A DNA stretch of 18,033 bases, from positions 1-18,033 of the forward strand of contig JAUXFG010000075.1 of the NCBI GenBank assembly GCA_030620115.1, written 5' to 3'. The translations under genes and the position numbers were made by a program. A model generated the notes under the pieces. That model did no database searches. It had not been told where the DNA came from and worked only from the letters and a program-made list of their open reading frames with translations. Within the stretch, counting starts at the first letter, position 1. Each line of letters starts with the position of its first letter. The DNA comes from Candidatus Fermentibacterota bacterium (lineage in GTDB: Bacteria > JAFGKV01). Below are positions 14,926 through 18,033 of the stretch, one piece after another.

Positions 14926-16230
14926 CTATCGTGTGGTCATCAGTTCGAAGTCGTGCTCACCAACGCGGTTGGAGATCGCGAGTATCTGATCGGCGCCACG
15001 GACCGCCACGAGGACGTATGTCCAGTTGGAGTCGGGCTCGTCAATACCGTTACCTATAGAATAGGAGTCCCACCCAGAGGATAGAATCGCCACTCTGTGC
15101 TCGTAGGGGGGAGTGAGCCCAGGCTCAAAGTAGGCGTGGTTGTTTGCCCCATACAGCCAATATGCCAAGGCAGGTACAATGGGTGTCCAGGTCAGGGCAA
15201 TTTGCCCGCTTTGGTAATCACCCCAGAGCAGTAGGCCCGGTGTGTAGATGTAGGCCCGTCCCGCACCCATCGGAGCGAGCCCCGGGTCCTCGTGAGGCGC
15301 GCCCACGATGATATCATCAAGGCCGTCTCCATTCGAATCTCCGACTCCGGCAGCGGCATATCCGAAGTTACCGTTCTCTTCCTCATTGGGAGAGAGGAGA
15401 GCGTAGAGAAGATCACCACTGGTTCCGCTGAATACATAGGCTCGGCCGGCTTGTGCGGGGCTCATTGCAGGATCTTCATGGCAGGCGCCCACGACGATGT
15501 CAGGGCAACCGTCACCGTCCAGGTCTCCCCCGCCGGAGACTGAAGATCCGAAAAAACCGTTCTGTTCCGGATTGGGAGACTGGAGTGTGCGGAGAAGTGT
15601 TCCCGTGGCTCCGCTGAAGATGTAGGCGAGTCCTGCATGGTCAGGACCCGGGCCGGTCTCGAAGGGAGCGCCCACGAGAATGTCGGGGCATCCATCCCCG
15701 TCTACGTCCTCAGTGCCGGAGACCGAACTGCCGAAGTGACCGGCAGCTATTTCATTCGGGGACTGAAACTCGTGGATCAAATCCCCGGTACTCCCACAGA
15801 AGAGATACGCTTTCCCCGCGAAATTCGGGCTGGAGTCGGAATACTCCCACGCGGCGCCGACGACCACGTCCTGGAAGCCGTCACCATTGGTGTCCCCTAT
15901 GCCTGAGACGGAAGTGCCGAAATGACCCGAGGCCTGCTCGTGGGGAGAGGAGAGGGTTAAAATGGACGAGCCATCCGAGCCGCTGAGAATGTGAACGCGC
16001 CCCGCACCTGTCGGGCCTGGAAACGGGCTCTCACCCGGGGCATTCACGATGAAGTCTGGGTTTCCGTCTCCATCTATGTCCCCGACTTTGGATATCGAAC
16101 CACCGAACCCACCGCCCTGTTGCTCGTTTGGTGAACCAACGGTGAGCAACAACCCCATCTCGTCAGCGGACACGTCCTGCATCACCAAGACAAAGACGAC
16201 AATCATAAGCACTCTGGTAAATATCGTCAT
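14926..16230 (-). CDS. Secreted FG-GAP repeat protein (integrin-alpha-like propeller)
   Basis: The 434-residue product has a signal peptide (VLMIVVFVLVMQDVSA, cut near 22) and five FG-GAP repeats. Their calcium-loop motifs start at Asp51, 113, 175, 236 and 298 (DIDGDGNPDF, DTNGDGFQDV, DVDGDGCPDI, DLDGDGCPDI, DSNGDGLDDI), a spacing of 61-62 residues. Each repeat has FGxSVSG before the loop, (V/N)GAP after it and a YxFSG strand. A C-terminal beta-sandwich-like part (about 336-428) follows without an obvious FlgD-like tail. FG-GAP blades form calcium-binding propellers that usually mediate binding outside the cell. The ATG at 16230 is fixed by AGGAGG six bases upstream. The frame could start 30 bases earlier but has no site there. 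Five blades are fewer than the seven of a closed integrin propeller. Confidence 0.88.
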   Translation of the reverse strand: MTIFTRVLMIVVFVLVMQDVSADEMGLLLTVGSPNEQQGGGFGGSISKVGDIDGDGNPDFIVNAPGESPFPGPTGAGRVHILSGSDGSSILTLSSPHEQASGHFGTSVSGIGDTNGDGFQDVVVGAAWEYSDSSPNFAGKAYLFCGSTGDLIHEFQSPNEIAAGHFGSSVSGTEDVDGDGCPDILVGAPFETGPGPDHAGLAYIFSGATGTLLRTLQSPNPEQNGFFGSSVSGGGDLDGDGCPDIVVGACHEDPAMSPAQAGRAYVFSGTSGDLLYALLSPNEEENGNFGYAAAGVGDSNGDGLDDIIVGAPHEDPGLAPMGAGRAYIYTPGLLLWGDYQSGQIALTWTPIVPALAYWLYGANNHAYFEPGLTPPYEHRVAILSSGWDSYSIGNGIDEPDSNWTYVLVAVRGADQILAISNRVGEHDFELMTTR

Positions 16231-16236
16231 CACGGG

Positions 16237-16242
16237 CCTCCT
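16237..16242 (-). promoter_or_regulatory. Ribosome binding site of the FG-GAP gene
   Basis: It reads AGGAGG on the minus strand, six bases before the ATG at 16230. It decides the start in favour of MTIFTRVLM over the upstream MRTGRLRR. Confidence 0.75.
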
Positions 16243-16340
16243 AAGCCTACCAGTTCGCATTCTTCATCAACAATATCCTGCCGCTTTATCGCGACAGCCG
16301 ATCAGGAATGCGGGCTGGGATTCTTGTAGTTCTCCTCAGC

Positions 16341-16369
16341 AATATACCAGCTCCTTCGAGCTACGAAAA
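16341..16369 (-). promoter_or_regulatory. Candidate promoter for the FG-GAP gene
   Basis: On the minus strand: TTTTCG (-35, weak), a 17-base spacer and TATATT (-10, 16341-16346) preceded by TGG, which gives an extended -10. Transcription would start near 16334, leaving a leader of about 104 bases. The -10 is strong and the -35 poor. Confidence 0.4.
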
Positions 16370-16390
16370 ATCGTGAGCTGTCAATGCAAC

Positions 16391-16578
16391 TGACCCGGAT
16401 TTCTTACCGGCTTTCGAAGCGAAGCCGCCGAGATTGCTCTGAATGCGAGGCTTGCGACCGAGGACCCCGGCTCTGTCAGGGCGTAGCCTGGCTCCGCCGT
16501 GGCGTAGCCCGAAGGCGTATCCTCTGTCCCGCGTCGGACGCGGGACTGCAGCCGATAGTTGGTGAGAAGTCCGGGTTA
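16391..16578. mobile_element. Element E, copy 2 (complete, 188 bp)
   Basis: The left end TGACCCGGATTTCTTACCGG is the imperfect reverse complement of the right end TTGGTGAGAAGTCCGGGTTA. A 69-base internal block (16456-16524) matches 17931-17999 of copy 4 with one difference. A TCCCGCGTC / GACGCGGGA hairpin lies near the right end. There is no transposase. The ends run to TA (TG at the left), as expected of elements that use TA targets. Confidence 0.8.
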
Positions 16579-16609
16579 GCATTGCGTCATTTGTCACGAT
16601 CTGGTACTC

Positions 16610-16792
16610 TATCTGGATGTTTGATGAAGGCCAGCGCAATGGTATGGCTGATTTCGATAGCGATTCCGATACCCAGGATGTTTGGGAGAGGGGGAACAAC
16701 CACGGTGCTATGTATGTCCAATAGTCGGCTTTCGTAAAGGGGGATCAAGGGGGATTTCTCCCATGCTGCACGGACTTATGGAGAAGTTACGA
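16610..16792 (-). repeat. Dispersed repeat X, copy B (gene relic on the minus strand)
   Basis: This is the partner of 367-537. On the minus strand an open frame can be followed through AWEKSPLIPLYESRLLDIHS, TVVVPPLPNILGIGIAIE and ISHTIALAFIKHPD to a stop, longer than in copy A. No start codon with a ribosome binding site was found. It lies 31 bases after element E copy 2 and directly before the DUF3795-type gene. Confidence 0.6.
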
Positions 16793-16808
16793 TCCGTGGA
16801 GGTGAGAA

Positions 16809-17387
16809 ATGCTGGTTGAACAGAAGCTTCTTGCGGGATGTTGTGGTTTGGACTGCGGGTTGTGCCCCAAGCTCCAATCCAAGGCGGCGAGCAGGTGTCT
16901 GGGCTGCCATCTGGGACCGCAGCACGACTACTGCAGTGTGTACCGGTGCTGTGTAACCAAGCGCGGCTACCACACCTGCGCCGAGTGCGAGGAGTATCCG
17001 TGTGATCGGTTGATCCGGGTCCTGGGCGTGGAAGAAGGGCTTGATAGCTTCATAAGCCACAAGCCGGCCATGCCCAACCTGAAGAGGATCAGGGAAATAG
17101 GGTTGAGAGCCTACTTGGAGGAACAGAAGGAACGGCGACTGCTGCTGGAACATCTGCTGGAAAACAACAACGAGGGCCGTTCCATGAGCTTCTACTGCCG
17201 TGCATGTGCCTTGATGCGACCCGAGCTTGTTCGTGAGGCGATCTCCGGAATAGAGGAGGAAACAGGGAGCGCTGGAGCGGAAAGCTCCGACCTGAAAGCC
17301 ATGGCCAAGGCCATGAGGACCAGGCTCCAGAGGCTGGCCGATGAGGCAGGCACCGATCTGAAGCTGAGACAGAAGAAAGGATCCTGA
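16809..17387 (+). CDS. Cys-rich DUF3795-type protein
   Basis: The 192-residue cytoplasmic protein opens with a dense cysteine region: CCGLDCGLCP (11-20), CLGC (30-33), YCSVYRCC (41-48) and CAECEEYPC (57-65). This matches the DUF3795 pattern and suggests a bound metal or iron-sulfur centre. A helical part (about 90-120) leads to NNEGRSMSFYCRACALM with another CxxC pair (Cys130, Cys133), as in the longer DUF3795 subfamily. A charged, helical tail follows (about 140-192). The start is ATG at 16809 after GGAGGTGAG. The gene stands alone between copies of element E (E2 plus X upstream, E3 25 bases downstream). The molecular role of the family is not established. Confidence 0.85.
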   Translation: MLVEQKLLAGCCGLDCGLCPKLQSKAASRCLGCHLGPQHDYCSVYRCCVTKRGYHTCAECEEYPCDRLIRVLGVEEGLDSFISHKPAMPNLKRIREIGLRAYLEEQKERRLLLEHLLENNNEGRSMSFYCRACALMRPELVREAISGIEEETGSAGAESSDLKAMAKAMRTRLQRLADEAGTDLKLRQKKGS

Positions 17388-17412
17388 GGTGCTCGTCACG
17401 CAGTTCTCCTAA

Positions 17413-17651
17413 TAGCCCGAACTTCTCACCAGCCTTCGTCGCAAAACGGCTGCGGTGGTATTGCCTGCAAGGCCTGCGACCGAGGACGGCTGAAGGCGTA
17501 TCCTCTGTCCCGCGTCTGACGCGGGATCGAGGAGGCTGCTTGTCACGTCGTAGCCATCGCGAAGACGGAACGAAGCGTAACGAAGTCCCGCGTCGGACGC
17601 GGGATGCCTTATCGGTGGTTGCAGCCGAAAGCTGGTGAGAAGTCCGGGCTA
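17413..17651. mobile_element. Element E, copy 3 (complete, 239 bp)
   Basis: The left end TAGCCCGAACTTCTCACCAG pairs with the right end CTGGTGAGAAGTCCGGGCTA at 19 of 20 positions. Both ends terminate in TA. Two TCCCGCGTC / GACGCGGGA hairpins occur inside (near 17507-17525 and 17585-17603). The right 98 bases match copy 1. It is longer than copy 2 because it carries both the copy-1-type right part and an extra middle segment. It begins 25 bases after the DUF3795-type gene. Confidence 0.85.
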
Positions 17652-17689
17652 GCCCGCATTCTTACCAGCGAAAGTGTAGATCTCCAAGC

Positions 17690-17719
17690 TTGACTTGCTG
17701 CGCAAATCATTGTTAGCTT
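17690..17719 (+). promoter_or_regulatory. Possible promoter without an intact gene
   Basis: TTGACT (17690-17695), 18 bases, then TAGCTT (17714-17719) preceded by TGT, again an extended -10. The 17720-17865 stretch downstream has no frame with a ribosome binding site and is followed by element E copy 4. A gene may have been displaced, or this is chance. Confidence 0.3.
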
Positions 17720-17865
17720 GTAGCGTCGGGTTGATATGATTGTATCTACATCTCCAGGGTGACGTATCACACAGCCCGGAGCTACACCGTGCTTCGATTC
17801 ATGATATCAGGTCGCTCTCTTGACAGTGGGCCAGAAGCGGCGGGGTCTCGTGAACGGAGACCGGC

Positions 17866-18033
17866 TATCCCGCACTTCTCATCGGCTTTCGTCGCGAAGG
17901 GGTGGAGTTGGCTATGGCTGCAAGGCTTGAGACCGAGGACCCCGGCTCTGTCAGGGCGTAGCCTGGCTCCGCCGTGGCGAAGCCCGAAGGCGTATCCTCG
18001 ATCCCGCGTCTGACGCGGGATCGAGGAGGCCGA
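17866..18033. mobile_element. Element E, copy 4 (cut by the window end)
   Basis: The left end TATCCCGCACTTCTCATCGG is followed by the block 17931-17999 shared with copy 2 (one difference in 69). It then has a perfect 15-bp hairpin (17996-18026). The right end lies outside the window. Confidence 0.8.
17996..18026. repeat. Perfect 15-bp hairpin inside element E
   Basis: CCTCGATCCCGCGTC, one T, then GACGCGGGATCGAGG. The other copies keep only the inner 9 bp. There is no T-run, so it is not a classical intrinsic terminator. Confidence 0.85.

Noticed and set aside
16361-17399. Minus-strand frames across element E copy 2, repeat X and the DUF3795-type gene
   Set aside because: They mirror repeats or the plus-strand Cys-rich gene, whose start signal and cysteine pattern are clear.
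17759-18013. Plus-strand frame downstream of the possible promoter at 17690
   Set aside because: It begins with GTG without a ribosome binding site and runs mostly through element E copy 4, so its product would be repeat-encoded.
1-18033. tRNA, rRNA or riboswitch
   Set aside because: No cloverleaf arms, rRNA-conserved strings or known aptamer cores were recognised by eye in the gaps. A covariance-model scan was not possible here.

Overview
The window looks like a chromosomal segment from an uncultured, Gram-negative-type bacterium of the FCB / candidate-phylum sphere (Eisenbacteria-, Zixibacteria-, WOR-3/TA06-like). The reasons are a very large secreted subtilase that ends in a FlgD-like, T9SS-style C-terminal domain, secreted FG-GAP proteins, a DUF6754-type membrane cassette, and intergenic DNA packed with short dispersed repeats. 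This placement is inference from gene content. No rRNA, tRNA or taxonomic marker was seen apart from RsgA.

Layout. 1-655: right end of an inverted-repeat element (E1), a heptanucleotide tandem repeat and a coding-derived repeat (X, copy A). 656-1642: rsgA, a circularly permuted ribosome-assembly GTPase. 1767-3677: polytopic GT-C-type glycosyltransferase. 3678-4139: repeat-rich gap with one doubtful 77-codon gene. 4140-4862 (-): secreted protein made of two copies of one module. 4863-5310: gap with a 127-bp MITE. 5311-6299: an ECF sigma factor cut off before region 4 by a repeat element (5707-5898), followed by an open frame that lacks its natural N-terminus. 6542-9825: promoter plus four tightly packed genes for membrane proteins (FN3+DUF6754, six-TM protein, double-anchored Rossmann-like protein, second six-TM protein). 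This is the best candidate here for an undescribed system. 9871-10238 (-): 4Fe-4S ferredoxin pseudogene with an internal deletion and a frameshift. 10298-14656 (-): 1452-residue S8 protease with FG-GAP, FN3, Ig-like and FlgD-like domains. 14926-16230 (-): 434-residue secreted protein with five FG-GAP blades spaced 62 residues apart. 16391-18033: three more copies of element E (one cut by the window end), X copy B, and a Cys-rich DUF3795-type gene.

How the parts fit together. Three of the minus-strand genes encode exported proteins, and the two largest (10298-16230) may form one extracellular unit. The four-gene cassette is probably one co-translated membrane complex of unknown function. At least five unrelated repeat families lie in the gaps, often directly after stop codons. 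Two of the three broken coding sequences touch such repeats. The window therefore shows a genome whose spaces between genes are being shaped by small non-autonomous elements.
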